A stretch of DNA of 22,209 nt from contig JBEKUI010000038.1 in assembly GCA_049515175.1 (NCBI GenBank), forward strand, positions 1-22,209, given 5' to 3'. How positions within the stretch are numbered: position 1 is the first letter of the stretch; every line of letters begins with the position of its first letter. The DNA comes from JACQNR01 sp049515175 (GTDB lineage: Bacteria; Acidobacteriota; Terriglobia; UBA7540). Positions 13,934-20,788 of the stretch are shown piece by piece. Both the position numbers and the translations under genes were made by a program. The notes under the pieces are model-generated. The model was not told the DNA's origin, did not search any database, and worked only from the letters and a program-made list of their open reading frames with translations.

Positions 13934-13958
13934 GTGCCGGGCGGAAGCCCGGCGCTAC
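13934..13958 (-). repeat. GTAG palindrome between argB and argD
   Basis: On the minus strand GTAG (13958-13955) is followed by CG and the perfect stem GCCGGGC-TTCC-GCCCGGC (13953-13936). The TAG is the argB stop. The same stem GCCGGGC/GCCCGGC recurs at 17485-17502 with loop GAAA. This is the cleanest single-unit member. Confidence 0.7.
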
Positions 13959-14749
13959 TTCACGATTCTCGTGCCCACGGCTTCCCGCGAGGCCACGGCG
14001 CGCAGCAGGCCGTTCGGCGCGGCGGGGGAAAGAATATCGATTTCGCCCACCTCCTGACGCAGCGTGCGCGCGCAGGAGCGCAGTTTGGGAATCATTCCGT
14101 CGCGCACAATCTGGCGGCGAATGAGACTGGAAATCTCGCCCAGGCGCACGACGGGCAGCAGTTGCTTTTCCGCGTCCCAGACGCCGCCCGATTCGGTGAG
14201 ATAAAGCAAGCGGTTCGCCTTGAGCGTCACAGCCAGCGCGGCGGCGAGATCGTCGGCGTTGATGTTGTAGTATTCGCCGCCCGGACCTAGCCCCAGGCTC
14301 GCCACCACGGGGACCATTCCGGCTCGAAACGCCACGTCGAGCACAGCGGTCGAGATTTTCCTGGGACGCCCGACGAAGCCCAGATCCTTCGCGTTGCCGT
14401 TCGTCCCCGCTTTCACCTTGCGCGCCACGACCAGCCCGCCGTCGCCGCCGCAGAGACCCAGGGCGCGCTGGCCCTGGGATTCCAGTTCCGCCACCCACTG
14501 CTTGTTGACGATGCCGGCGAGCACCATCAGCGCCACGTCGCGCGTGGCGGCGTCGGTCACTCGCAATCCTTCGTGAAACTGCGTGGGGATGCCGAGCCGT
14601 CCCAGCGTCTGGGTGAGGAGCTTACCCCCGCCGTGCACGACGACGACGTGATGGCCGGCGCGGCGCAGTGCCGCGATCTGCCGCGCCACCGCGCGCCGCT
14701 GCGCGGGCTCTTCCACGGCCTGGCCTCCGATCTTGACCACGATCGTCAT
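13955..14749 (-). CDS. argB: Acetylglutamate kinase
   Basis: It phosphorylates N-acetylglutamate, usually the feedback-controlled step in linear or cyclic arginine pathways. The 264-aa amino-acid kinase shows VVKIGGQAV at the N terminus (Lys6), VVVVHGGGKLL (35-45), LGLCGGDGGLVVARK, GPGGEYYNINADDLAAALAV and RDGMIPKLRSCARTL, matching NAGK substrate and nucleotide loops. ATG 14749 overlaps the argC TGA as ATGA. Length is at the short end of the family because no N-terminal extension for arginine-sensitive hexamers is evident; feedback properties cannot be judged from that alone. Confidence 0.97.
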   Translation of the reverse strand: MTIVVKIGGQAVEEPAQRRAVARQIAALRRAGHHVVVVHGGGKLLTQTLGRLGIPTQFHEGLRVTDAATRDVALMVLAGIVNKQWVAELESQGQRALGLCGGDGGLVVARKVKAGTNGNAKDLGFVGRPRKISTAVLDVAFRAGMVPVVASLGLGPGGEYYNINADDLAAALAVTLKANRLLYLTESGGVWDAEKQLLPVVRLGEISSLIRRQIVRDGMIPKLRSCARTLRQEVGEIDILSPAAPNGLLRAVASREAVGTRIVK

Positions 14750-15828
14750 AGCAGCGCCGTCTCCTCCGCGAAGCCGAACATGAGATTCATGTTCTGGACG
14801 GCTTGGCCCGCCGCGCCCTTGGCGAGGTTGTCCAGGGCGGAAATCACAATCAAGCGATGGGTGGCCGCCTCCACGGCAAAGCCCACGTCAAAGTAATTGG
14901 TGCGGGCGATCGCCTGGATCTCCGGCATCGCCCCTGGGGGGTATACACGGACCATCGGCGCGCCTGCATAAAATTCCTGATAGAGAGAAACGATCTCCTC
15001 AACCTTGCGTCCGCCCGCGAGCCGCACGTAGATGGTGCTCAAGATGCCGCGGTTGATGGGCAGCAAATGCGGCGTGAAGATGAAGTCCTTTTCCCTCAGC
15101 TCCAGCAGTTGCAGCATCTCCGGAACGTGGCGGTGATAGAAGAGGCTGTAAGCGCGCAGCGTTTCGTGCACCTCGGGAAAGTGCATGCGATCATTCGGAG
15201 TCCTTCCGGCGCCCGTGGCTCCGGATTTGGAATCGCAGACGATGCCTGCCTCGATATTCGCCCAGCCGGCGCGCAGAATCGGCGTGAGCGCCAGAATAAC
15301 GGAGGTGGCATAGCAGCCGGGATTGGCCACCAAGCGTGCCTGGCGAATCTCCTCCGCAAAAAGCTCCGGCGCACCGTAAACCGCTTCCGCCAGCGCCACG
15401 GACGCCGTGTGCTTGAATCCGTACCAACGGGGGTAGGCCGCGGCATCTTTCAGCCGGAAAGCGGCGCTGAGGTCCACGACGCGCAGTCCGCGTTCAAGGA
15501 GACCGGGGACGAGATTGTGCGAGGCCTCGTGGGGTGTCGCCAAAAAGACAAGGTCCACCTCGCCGGGGCGCAGGTCATCCAAGGCGGGAAGTTCGCAGAC
15601 GGGCAACCCTTTGCCGCGCAGAATCGGGTGCGCACCCTCGATGGGGATGGGCTTGGGAATTTCAGCCATCAGCCGGACGATGCGGGCCGCAGGATGGCGG
15701 AGAAGAATGGAGATGAGTTCGCCGCCGGCATAACCCGTAGCTCCGGCCACAGCGATGCGGACGAGTTTCTTCGACTGTCCCGATTCGTCGGTTCCTTTGG
15801 AGACACCGCTTTCCAGTACCGTTCCCAA
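14746..15828 (-). CDS. argC: N-acetyl-gamma-glutamyl-phosphate reductase
   Basis: It reduces N-acetylglutamyl phosphate with NADPH. The sequence has the nucleotide motif VRIAVAGATGYAGGEL and the active-site Cys in VANPGCYATS (C172 with this start), plus VVDLSAAFRL and a C-terminal HLLPINRGILSTIY. The frame runs to a TTG at 15897, but the promoter places the mRNA start near 15880, excluding that. The TTG at 15828, with a G-run about 10 nt upstream, gives 360 aa; a GTG at 15867 is less likely. It is the first gene of argCBDFA, with ATGA overlap to argB. Confidence 0.95.
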   Translation of the reverse strand: MGTVLESGVSKGTDESGQSKKLVRIAVAGATGYAGGELISILLRHPAARIVRLMAEIPKPIPIEGAHPILRGKGLPVCELPALDDLRPGEVDLVFLATPHEASHNLVPGLLERGLRVVDLSAAFRLKDAAAYPRWYGFKHTASVALAEAVYGAPELFAEEIRQARLVANPGCYATSVILALTPILRAGWANIEAGIVCDSKSGATGAGRTPNDRMHFPEVHETLRAYSLFYHRHVPEMLQLLELREKDFIFTPHLLPINRGILSTIYVRLAGGRKVEEIVSLYQEFYAGAPMVRVYPPGAMPEIQAIARTNYFDVGFAVEAATHRLIVISALDNLAKGAAGQAVQNMNLMFGFAEETALL

Positions 15829-15852
15829 ATCTCTTTGCCCCCCCAGCGCGCA

Positions 15853-15885
15853 GGCATATTTATGCACGCATGGTATAAATATGCC
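15853..15885 (-). promoter_or_regulatory. Tandem ARG-box-like operator
   Basis: Two AT-rich palindromic 14-mers, GGCATATTTATGCA (15853-15866) and GGTATAAATATGCC (15872-15885), have centres 19 bp apart. Larger symmetries include an 11-bp perfect inverted repeat (GGCATATTTAT/ATAAATATGCC) spanning both. This is the layout expected for ArgR/AhrC hexamers, which bind paired boxes. The predicted argC start lies in the second box, so binding would block initiation. ArgR itself is not in the window. Confidence 0.65.
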
Positions 15886-15886
15886 T

Positions 15887-15916
15887 TTTATACCCAAAAG
15901 GTTGCCCGGGTGTCAA
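15887..15916 (-). promoter_or_regulatory. Strong argC operon promoter
   Basis: Minus strand TTGACA (15916-15911), a perfect -35, is followed after 18 bp by TATAAA (15892-15887). The start is expected at about 15880, inside the ARG-box pair, leaving about 52 nt to the TTG start. Confidence 0.75.
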
Positions 15917-15990
15917 GGAGAAATTTGGGCGCTCCCTCCTCGCGCGCGCTCTTCCGGCGCTTTCGCCGCCCCGCGGCGTCCGGCTTCGGG

Positions 15991-16035
15991 TATAATTCGC
16001 GCGTCCCGCTCAGTCCGAAAACTTTCGGTCCGGGA
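15991..16035 (+). promoter_or_regulatory. Possible promoter and leader hairpin of the C45 hydrolase gene
   Basis: TATAAT (15991-15996) is a perfect -10 in GC-rich surroundings; no good -35 is seen. The expected RNA starts near 16003 and immediately forms a stem TCCCG/CGGGA (16004-16008 with 16031-16035) enclosing CCGAAA-AC-TTTCGG (16015-16028). The hairpin could protect the 5' end or be a regulatory site. Confidence 0.45.
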
Positions 16036-16068
16036 TGAGTCCTTAAACCAGAAGTCAGGGAGTTCCGC

Positions 16069-17478
16069 ATGCGCCGAACGGCCGTTTTGACGACGCTTTT
16101 GTTCCTGCTCGCTCTTGCCGTGTCCTTCGTTGCCCAGGACGCGAAGAACGATCCGCACCTGAAGGGCGCTTTCCGCCGCCCGGAGAAGAACGGCTGGACG
16201 TTCGTCCACTTGCAGGGCACGCCCGCCGAGATCGGGTTCCAGCACGGCTACCTGCTGGCGCCGGAAATCGAGGACAACCTCAAGGTGACGGTCCTCGAGC
16301 AGACGCACGAGAACAAGAAGGACTGGGCGTTCTTCCGCGACAAGGCCCAGAACATGATGTGGCCGCACATCGAAGCGGAATACCGCGAGGAAATGCAGGG
16401 CATCGTGGACGGCGCCCGGGCGCGCGGCGTGAAGCTCGACCTCTGGGACGTCGTGGCGATGAACGCGGCGCCCGAGTGGAGTTACTACGTCAAGGTTTAC
16501 CACAAGGAGCACGGCATCGCGACCTCGGCCTCGCTCGCGGTTCCGGAGCGCTGCAGCGCTTTCGTGGCCACGGGCAGCTACACGAAGGACGGCAAAGTCG
16601 TCATGGGGCACAACGCCTGGACGAGCTACCTCGAGGGAGAGCGCTGGACGATTATCTTCGACGTCGTTCCCGCGCAGGGCCAGCGCTTCATCATGGATGG
16701 CCTTCCGGGCTTGATTCACAGCGGCGACGACTTCGGCATCAACGCCGCGGGCATCCTGATCACCGAGACGACGATCAGCGGGTTTTCCGGTTATGACCCG
16801 CAGGGGATTCCGGAGTTCGTCCGTGCCCGCAAGGCAATGCAATACGCCGCCTCCATCGACGACTTCGCGCGCCTCATGGAGGAGGGCAACAACGGCGGCT
16901 ACGCCAACGACTGGTTAATCGCCGACCGCAAGACGAACGAGATCGCCAGCCTCGAACTGGGCCTGAAGAATGTGACCCTGGAACGCAAGACGGACGGCTA
17001 CTTCGTGGGCTCCAACTTTCCCATCAACGAGAAGCTGGCGCGCGAAGAGACCAATTTCGACCTGAAGAACATGAAGCTGAGCGCCAACGCCCGGCACGTC
17101 CGCTGGGACGCGCTCATGGCCGAATACAAAGGAAAGATCGACGTGGCCGCCGCCCAGCGTTTTCTCTCCGATCACTACGACACCTACCAGAAGAAGGAAG
17201 AGCCGAACGAGCGGACGCTGTGCGGGCACGTGGACCTTTCGCCGCGCGGCATGAAAGGCTGGGTGCCTGCTTACGGCATCGCGGGCGCCGTGCAGAACAA
17301 AGTGGCGGACGCCACGATGGCCGCGACGCTGTCGCTCTCAGGCTCCGCCGGGCACGCCTGCGGCATCGATTTCAAGGCGGCGAAGCACCTCGCGCAGCAC
17401 GCGGAGTTCTCCTGGCAGAAAGAACTGCTGCGCGACATGAAATCACGCCCCTGGACCACGTTTGAGGCGGCAAAGTAA
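16069..17478 (+). CDS. Exported C45-family / phospholipase B-like Ntn hydrolase
   Basis: The 469-aa protein has a Sec signal peptide (RR at 2-3, hydrophobic 5-21, likely cut near AQD). The mature part starts GWTFVHLQGTPAEIGFQHGY, the usual opening of C45 acyltransferase/phospholipase B-like proteins. Cys162 in PERCSAFVATGSYTKDG is the expected self-processing nucleophile, followed by VVMGHNAW and GINAAGILITETTISG. Such Ntn hydrolases cleave or transfer acyl groups on amides; the substrate here is unknown. GGGAG lies six bases before the ATG. The sequence after Cys162 should become the large subunit after autocleavage. It shares the neighbourhood with exported TIM-barrel, cupin and MBL proteins. 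Confidence 0.85.
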   Translation: MRRTAVLTTLLFLLALAVSFVAQDAKNDPHLKGAFRRPEKNGWTFVHLQGTPAEIGFQHGYLLAPEIEDNLKVTVLEQTHENKKDWAFFRDKAQNMMWPHIEAEYREEMQGIVDGARARGVKLDLWDVVAMNAAPEWSYYVKVYHKEHGIATSASLAVPERCSAFVATGSYTKDGKVVMGHNAWTSYLEGERWTIIFDVVPAQGQRFIMDGLPGLIHSGDDFGINAAGILITETTISGFSGYDPQGIPEFVRARKAMQYAASIDDFARLMEEGNNGGYANDWLIADRKTNEIASLELGLKNVTLERKTDGYFVGSNFPINEKLAREETNFDLKNMKLSANARHVRWDALMAEYKGKIDVAAAQRFLSDHYDTYQKKEEPNERTLCGHVDLSPRGMKGWVPAYGIAGAVQNKVADATMAATLSLSGSAGHACGIDFKAAKHLAQHAEFSWQKELLRDMKSRPWTTFEAAK

Positions 17479-17484
17479 GGACCT

Positions 17485-17502
17485 GCCGGGCGAAAGCCCG
17501 GC
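17485..17502. repeat. REP-like hairpin after the C45 hydrolase gene
   Basis: GCCGGGC-GAAA-GCCCGGC, the same stem as at 13936-13953. The flanks CCT and GCAGG extend it, but the GTAG head is absent, so this copy is degraded or a different orientation variant. Confidence 0.5.
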
Positions 17503-17569
17503 GCAGGCGTGGATCCTCTTCAGCCGGACGCCGGGCGGGGGCGCGGCGAAAGCCGTTTCGGCTGCGGGC

Positions 17570-17598
17570 TTGCGGCGAGACCGCCGGGCCACTATACT
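17570..17598 (+). promoter_or_regulatory. Promoter of the TIM-barrel gene
   Basis: TTGCGG (17570-17575), 17 bp, TATACT (17593-17598). Start near 17605; the leader of about 29 nt carries a near-perfect AAGGAGGA ribosome binding site at 17623-17630. Confidence 0.6.
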
Positions 17599-17633
17599 GG
17601 CGCGACTTCTATACAACACGCGAAGGAGGACTT

Positions 17634-18527
17634 ATGGGACCGATTTCTCGCCGAGAGGCGGGCAAGATTCTGTTGGCGGGCACTGCGGGACTCCTGGTGG
17701 CGCGCCGGGGACTGCAGGGCGCGGAGAAGATCGACTCCGTGGTGCGCGGCGTGCCGCTGGGTGCGCAGAGTTATTCCTTCCGCGACCGCGATCTGGACGC
17801 CTGCATTGCAGGCTTTCGCGCAGTGGGGCTGGGCGAGTGCGAGCTCTGGCAGGGCCACGTCGAGCCGGGAAAGATGAAGTGGGCGGAACTGAAGAAGTGG
17901 CGGCTGGAGACGCCCCTCAGCTATTTCGAACAGGTGCGCAAGAAATTCGACGACGCCGGCGTACACGTCCACGCCTACAACTACAGCTTCCGCCGCGAGA
18001 TGAGCGAGGAGGAGATCGAGCGCGGTTTTGAGATGGCCAAGGCGCTGGGGGTAAGCATTATCACCGCCTCCGCCAACGTCAGCGTGGCGCCGCGCGTCGA
18101 TAAGTACGCGGCGAAGCACAAGATCCGCGTCGGCTTCCACGGCCACGATCAGACCAGCAATCCCGACGAATTCTCGACGCCGGAAACTTTCGCCCGCGCC
18201 ATGCAGGGGGCTTCCGAATACATCTGCATCAACCTCGACATCGGCCACTTCACCGCCGCCGGCGGCGACCCGGTTGCTTACATCAAGGAGCATCACGATC
18301 GCATCGTGACGCTGCACCTCAAAGACCGCAAAAAGAATCACGGCGCGAATCTGCCCTTCGGCCAGGGCGAGACGCCTATCGGCCCCGCACTGCGCCTGCT
18401 GCGCGACAACCGCTGGAAGATCTACTCGAACATCGAGTACGAGTACGGCGAGGAAATCAAGGGCCTCGATACCCTTGCCGAAGTGAAGAAGAGCTACGCG
18501 TATTGCCGCAAAGAGCTGGAAAGCTGA
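17634..18527 (+). CDS. Tat-exported sugar phosphate isomerase/epimerase-like TIM barrel
   Basis: The 297-aa protein begins with a twin-arginine signal, SRREAGKILLAGTAGLLVA (res 5-23), so a folded cofactor- or metal-containing enzyme is probably exported. The rest is a xylose-isomerase-like TIM barrel (AP endonuclease 2 superfamily): GAQSYSFRD (43-51), ECELWQGH (68-75), FHGHDQ (168-173), NLDIGHFTAAG (200-210; D202 and H205), TLHLKDR (226-232) and NIEYEYGEE (266-274), positions that usually hold the metal. Substrate cannot be inferred; family members act on sugars and inositols. The ribosome binding site is excellent. It converges on the cupin gene. Confidence 0.85.
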   Translation: MGPISRREAGKILLAGTAGLLVARRGLQGAEKIDSVVRGVPLGAQSYSFRDRDLDACIAGFRAVGLGECELWQGHVEPGKMKWAELKKWRLETPLSYFEQVRKKFDDAGVHVHAYNYSFRREMSEEEIERGFEMAKALGVSIITASANVSVAPRVDKYAAKHKIRVGFHGHDQTSNPDEFSTPETFARAMQGASEYICINLDIGHFTAAGGDPVAYIKEHHDRIVTLHLKDRKKNHGANLPFGQGETPIGPALRLLRDNRWKIYSNIEYEYGEEIKGLDTLAEVKKSYAYCRKELES

Positions 18528-18530
18528 GGC

Positions 18531-18565
18531 GGGAGTCGCGAGGGGCGAATCGGGAGTAGGGATGA
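18531..18565. repeat. Heptad repeat between TIM-barrel and cupin genes
   Basis: Five 7-mers: GGGAGTC, GCGAGGG, GCGAATC, GGGAGTA, GGGATGA. The unit GGGAGTA is identical to the one repeated at 20008-20021. Confidence 0.55.
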
Positions 18566-18567
18566 GC

Positions 18568-18600
18568 CGCGGCGAGGACTTCTCCTCGCCGCGACTTTTC
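18568..18600. terminator. Hairpin terminator between convergent genes
   Basis: A perfect 11-bp stem CGCGGCGAGGA / TCCTCGCCGCG (18568-18578, 18583-18593) with loop CTTC is followed by ACTTTTC. The T-tract is short, but stem strength and convergent position make it the best terminator in the window. It serves the + strand TIM-barrel gene and perhaps the minus-strand cupin gene. Confidence 0.75.
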
Positions 18601-18621
18601 CACGATCGAACGAACGCCTTC

Positions 18622-19041
18622 CTAGTCCTTCCCCATCGCAATCACGAAGTACTGCGCCGGGACTGTTCCAGCGTTCTGGATGCCGTGCTCGTCGTTCGAG
18701 GCGATGAAGGCGACGCCGCCGGGGCCGAGGTGAGTGCTCTTCCCGTTCACCGTCACCTCCACCGCCCCCTCGCGCACCAGGAACATCTCCTCGTGCTGGT
18801 GGTGATGGGCGGCGTGGGGCATGGCGCCGGGAGCGAGTTCGGTGGCGTGCGCCTCGAGCGGATGCCCGTCGTGGAGCAGTCCCTCGACGATCGGCCGGAA
18901 GCGGTTCTTCCCGCCCGCGTTCACCGGCAGATCTTCAAAGCGCCTGACCGTGGTCTTGATCGCAGCCGGTTCGGCGGCGGCAAGCCCCGAGGCGGCGAGC
19001 GCGGGCAGCATCAGGCAGCATTCTCTTCGCGAATACTTCAT
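18622..19041 (-). CDS. Tat-exported small cupin protein
   Basis: Using ATG 19041, preceded by GGAGGAGG, the product is 139 aa. It starts with a twin-arginine signal, YSRRECCLMLPALAASGLAA. The single cupin domain has motif 1 HHHQHEEMFLVREG, with HxH, Glu and Gly at cupin spacing, and motif 2 around PGGVAFIASNDEHGIQN. The metal site therefore looks complete. The role may be a dioxygenase, isomerase or binding protein; the sequence does not decide. It lies 16 nt after the MBL-fold gene, likely in one transcript. Confidence 0.85.
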   Translation of the reverse strand: MKYSRRECCLMLPALAASGLAAAEPAAIKTTVRRFEDLPVNAGGKNRFRPIVEGLLHDGHPLEAHATELAPGAMPHAAHHHQHEEMFLVREGAVEVTVNGKSTHLGPGGVAFIASNDEHGIQNAGTVPAQYFVIAMGKD

Positions 19042-19057
19042 CGTTTCCTCCTCCATC

Positions 19058-20167
19058 TCATGGTGGTGTAACCGGCTGGTCCTCCGCGGTGGCGGGAGCC
19101 GACGCCGGAGCGGCCGGAGCGGACGGCTGCTCGCGCATCAGTTGCTCGTAAACTTCCTCCACGTCGCGCACTGCGAGTTCGCGCCCACTCCAGCGATAGG
19201 TTTCGGTCAGATTGAGCTCCCGCTTCACGTCGTTCAGCGATTTCCCCTCCTGGATGCGCGCTCGCACTTCGTTGACCAGCCATTCCAGGAACTGGCGAAA
19301 CTCCGCCAGTTCTTTCTTTCCGCCGGCTGCGCCGTGGGCGGGAACGAAGACCTCGGCGTCCCAGGACTCGACTTGCTTCAGGATTCCGATCCAGCGATGC
19401 ACATCGCTCGCGGCGAGGCGCGGGAAGAAGCCGTTTTCGTAGAGATGGCCGAGGAAGATGACCTTGAGGCGGGGAAGATACACCACCGCGTCGCCAGCCG
19501 AGTGGCCGCCGCTCAGGCGGATCAAGCGGATCTCCTCCCCGCCCATCGTCAGGCGCATTTCCGTGTCGAACGCCTGCGCGGCGGGCGTGGGGTGGATGCC
19601 CCGCATGCGGGCCCGCAGCCGCCAGTTCTCATCGTCGCGCAGGCGTTGCGCGAGGTCGGCGCGGTAGGCGCGCATCTCCGCCTGCGCCCCGGCAGTGGCA
19701 ATGATGGTCGCTTGCTGGTCCAGGAAGACTTCATTGCCCAGCATGGAGTCGCCGTGCGCATCGGTGTTGACGACGTACCGGACCGGCTGCTCGGTGCGCT
19801 TCCGGATCTCGTAGAGAATCTCGCGGCCGTGGAAGGGCGAGTTGGCGGTGTTGATAACCATCACGCCCTCCGTAGTGACGACAAATCCGGCGTTGGCCGC
19901 CCGGCCATATTGCGGATCGCCCTCCACGTCGAGGACATCCTCGGGCGCCCAGAGAAAAACCCCCGGCTTCAATTCGCGAACCTCGTAAAGGCCGGTGGCG
20001 GAAAAAAGGGAGTAGGGAGTAGGAAATAGGAAGTAGGTGGAAAGCAGGAAGAAAACGCGGAAGTTTGTCAGGTATCGGGGGCGGGGTGAAGGCAAGAGCG
20101 CCGAGGTTTTTTCTCTCGCTCTCAACTCTTCGACTCTCGACTCTCGACTGCTTTCAGATATCCACAT
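19058..20167 (-). CDS. Metallo-beta-lactamase-fold protein with altered metal site, probably exported
   Basis: The 369-aa frame contains an MBL domain from about residue 60 (LYEVRELKPGVFLWAPEDV). The fold is supported by NAGFVVTTEGVMVINTA, NTDAHGDSMLGN (134-145), GGHSAGDAVVYLPRLKVIFL (220-239) and VPAHGAAGG (275-283). The usual HxHxDH is D136-A-H138-G-D140-S141, and the later bridging Asp is H241. H222 and H278 are kept. Residues 36-58, hydrophobic and partly encoded by 7-bp repeats, look like a signal peptide. The ATG at 20167 overlaps the archease stop by 14 nt; TTG codons at 20125 or 20095 are possible starts. The C-terminal tail is Pro/Ala-rich. Substrate unknown. Confidence 0.85.
   Translation of the reverse strand: MWISESSRESRVEELRAREKTSALLPSPRPRYLTNFRVFFLLSTYFLFPTPYSLFSATGLYEVRELKPGVFLWAPEDVLDVEGDPQYGRAANAGFVVTTEGVMVINTANSPFHGREILYEIRKRTEQPVRYVVNTDAHGDSMLGNEVFLDQQATIIATAGAQAEMRAYRADLAQRLRDDENWRLRARMRGIHPTPAAQAFDTEMRLTMGGEEIRLIRLSGGHSAGDAVVYLPRLKVIFLGHLYENGFFPRLAASDVHRWIGILKQVESWDAEVFVPAHGAAGGKKELAEFRQFLEWLVNEVRARIQEGKSLNDVKRELNLTETYRWSGRELAVRDVEEVYEQLMREQPSAPAAPASAPATAEDQPVTPP
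20008..20042. repeat. Heptad repeat in the 5' part of the MBL-fold gene
   Basis: GGGAGTA, GGGAGTA, GGAAATA, GGAAGTA, GGTGGAA follow each other in exact 7-bp steps on the + strand. On the minus strand they encode part of the hydrophobic segment STYFLFPTPYSLF. Same unit as at 18552-18558. Confidence 0.7.
20120..20150. repeat. Second heptad repeat at the MBL-fold gene start
   Basis: CTCTCGA is perfectly doubled (20134-20147) and flanked by related TCTCAAC and TCTTCGA units. It lies just inside the MBL start and next to the archease stop (20154-20156). Confidence 0.6.
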
Positions 20168-20570
20168 AGACTTGGGCGCGCCACCCGGCGGCCGTCTGCT
20201 CCAGCCTGAGTTGATGATACGTCACGGCCTTGACGAGCAGTTTCAACTGGTGCCGCGACGGATCGCGCTTCTCCCCGCGGGCGACGGCGGCCAGCGAAGT
20301 GTCGGCCAGGAAGCTCACCGTGAAATCTCGAAAGAGCCATCCCTCGGCGTCCTGGAGGTAGAGGAGCTCGCTCAGCCAGTTCACCAGCAGGCTGGGCGGG
20401 TCGGCGCCGTCCACGTGGACGCTCACCGTTTCCCGCGGTTCCACGGAGGCGGCGTCCACGATGATATAGAACAGCGCCCGCGCCGCGTTGACAAAGACCT
20501 CCTCGCGGCTCGCGCCAACGGCCTCGAAGCCGATGTCGGCGGTGTGTTCGAGAATGCGAAAGGGCGTCAC
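20154..20570 (-). CDS. Archease
   Basis: Archease activates the RNA ligase RtcB by promoting guanylylation and multiple turnover. With the GTG at 20570 (GGAG six bases upstream) the product is 138 aa, the normal length, starting TPFRILEHTADIGFEAVGAS with the conserved Asp12. The C terminus KAVTYHQLRLEQ...YVDI ends in the conserved Asp-hydrophobic. The longer open frame to 20675 is not family-like. No rtcB lies in the window; the next gene in the transcript is the MBL-fold protein. Upstream to 20788 is a 218-nt divergent spacer, with a GTAG-like word at 20684 but no clear promoter. Confidence 0.92.
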   Translation of the reverse strand: MTPFRILEHTADIGFEAVGASREEVFVNAARALFYIIVDAASVEPRETVSVHVDGADPPSLLVNWLSELLYLQDAEGWLFRDFTVSFLADTSLAAVARGEKRDPSRHQLKLLVKAVTYHQLRLEQTAAGWRAQVYVDI

Positions 20571-20788
20571 CGCAAGCTCCGACCTTCCGGCAGCGTACAC
20601 TCTGCGATGCTTAATGCGAGCGCTCCCGTAACGCGCAGCCGCCGGCGGCGCTTCATCATACTCAACTGCCGCCAACTTTTGTAGCGACGTTCGGGCCCCT
20701 CGGGATTCGGCCGGGAGGGCCAGTGCCCCGCGCCTCTGGACTTTGCATTTCCTCTCGCATACGATGGCCGCCGCCAGGTAGCACTGCC

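Noticed and set aside
12665..14290. 541-codon + strand frame across argD and argB
   Set aside because: It is antisense to two genes with complete catalytic motifs; composition is typical of a reverse-complement shadow.
15860..15875. Leader peptide ATG-CGT-GCA-TAA in the argC leader, with an Arg codon
   Set aside because: Three codons with a single Arg are not an attenuator, and the sequence is explained by the ARG-box palindromes.
20684..20725. GTAG element in the archease/GIDE spacer
   Set aside because: GTAGCGACG is similar to other heads, but the following sequence pairs poorly. Not counted in the family.
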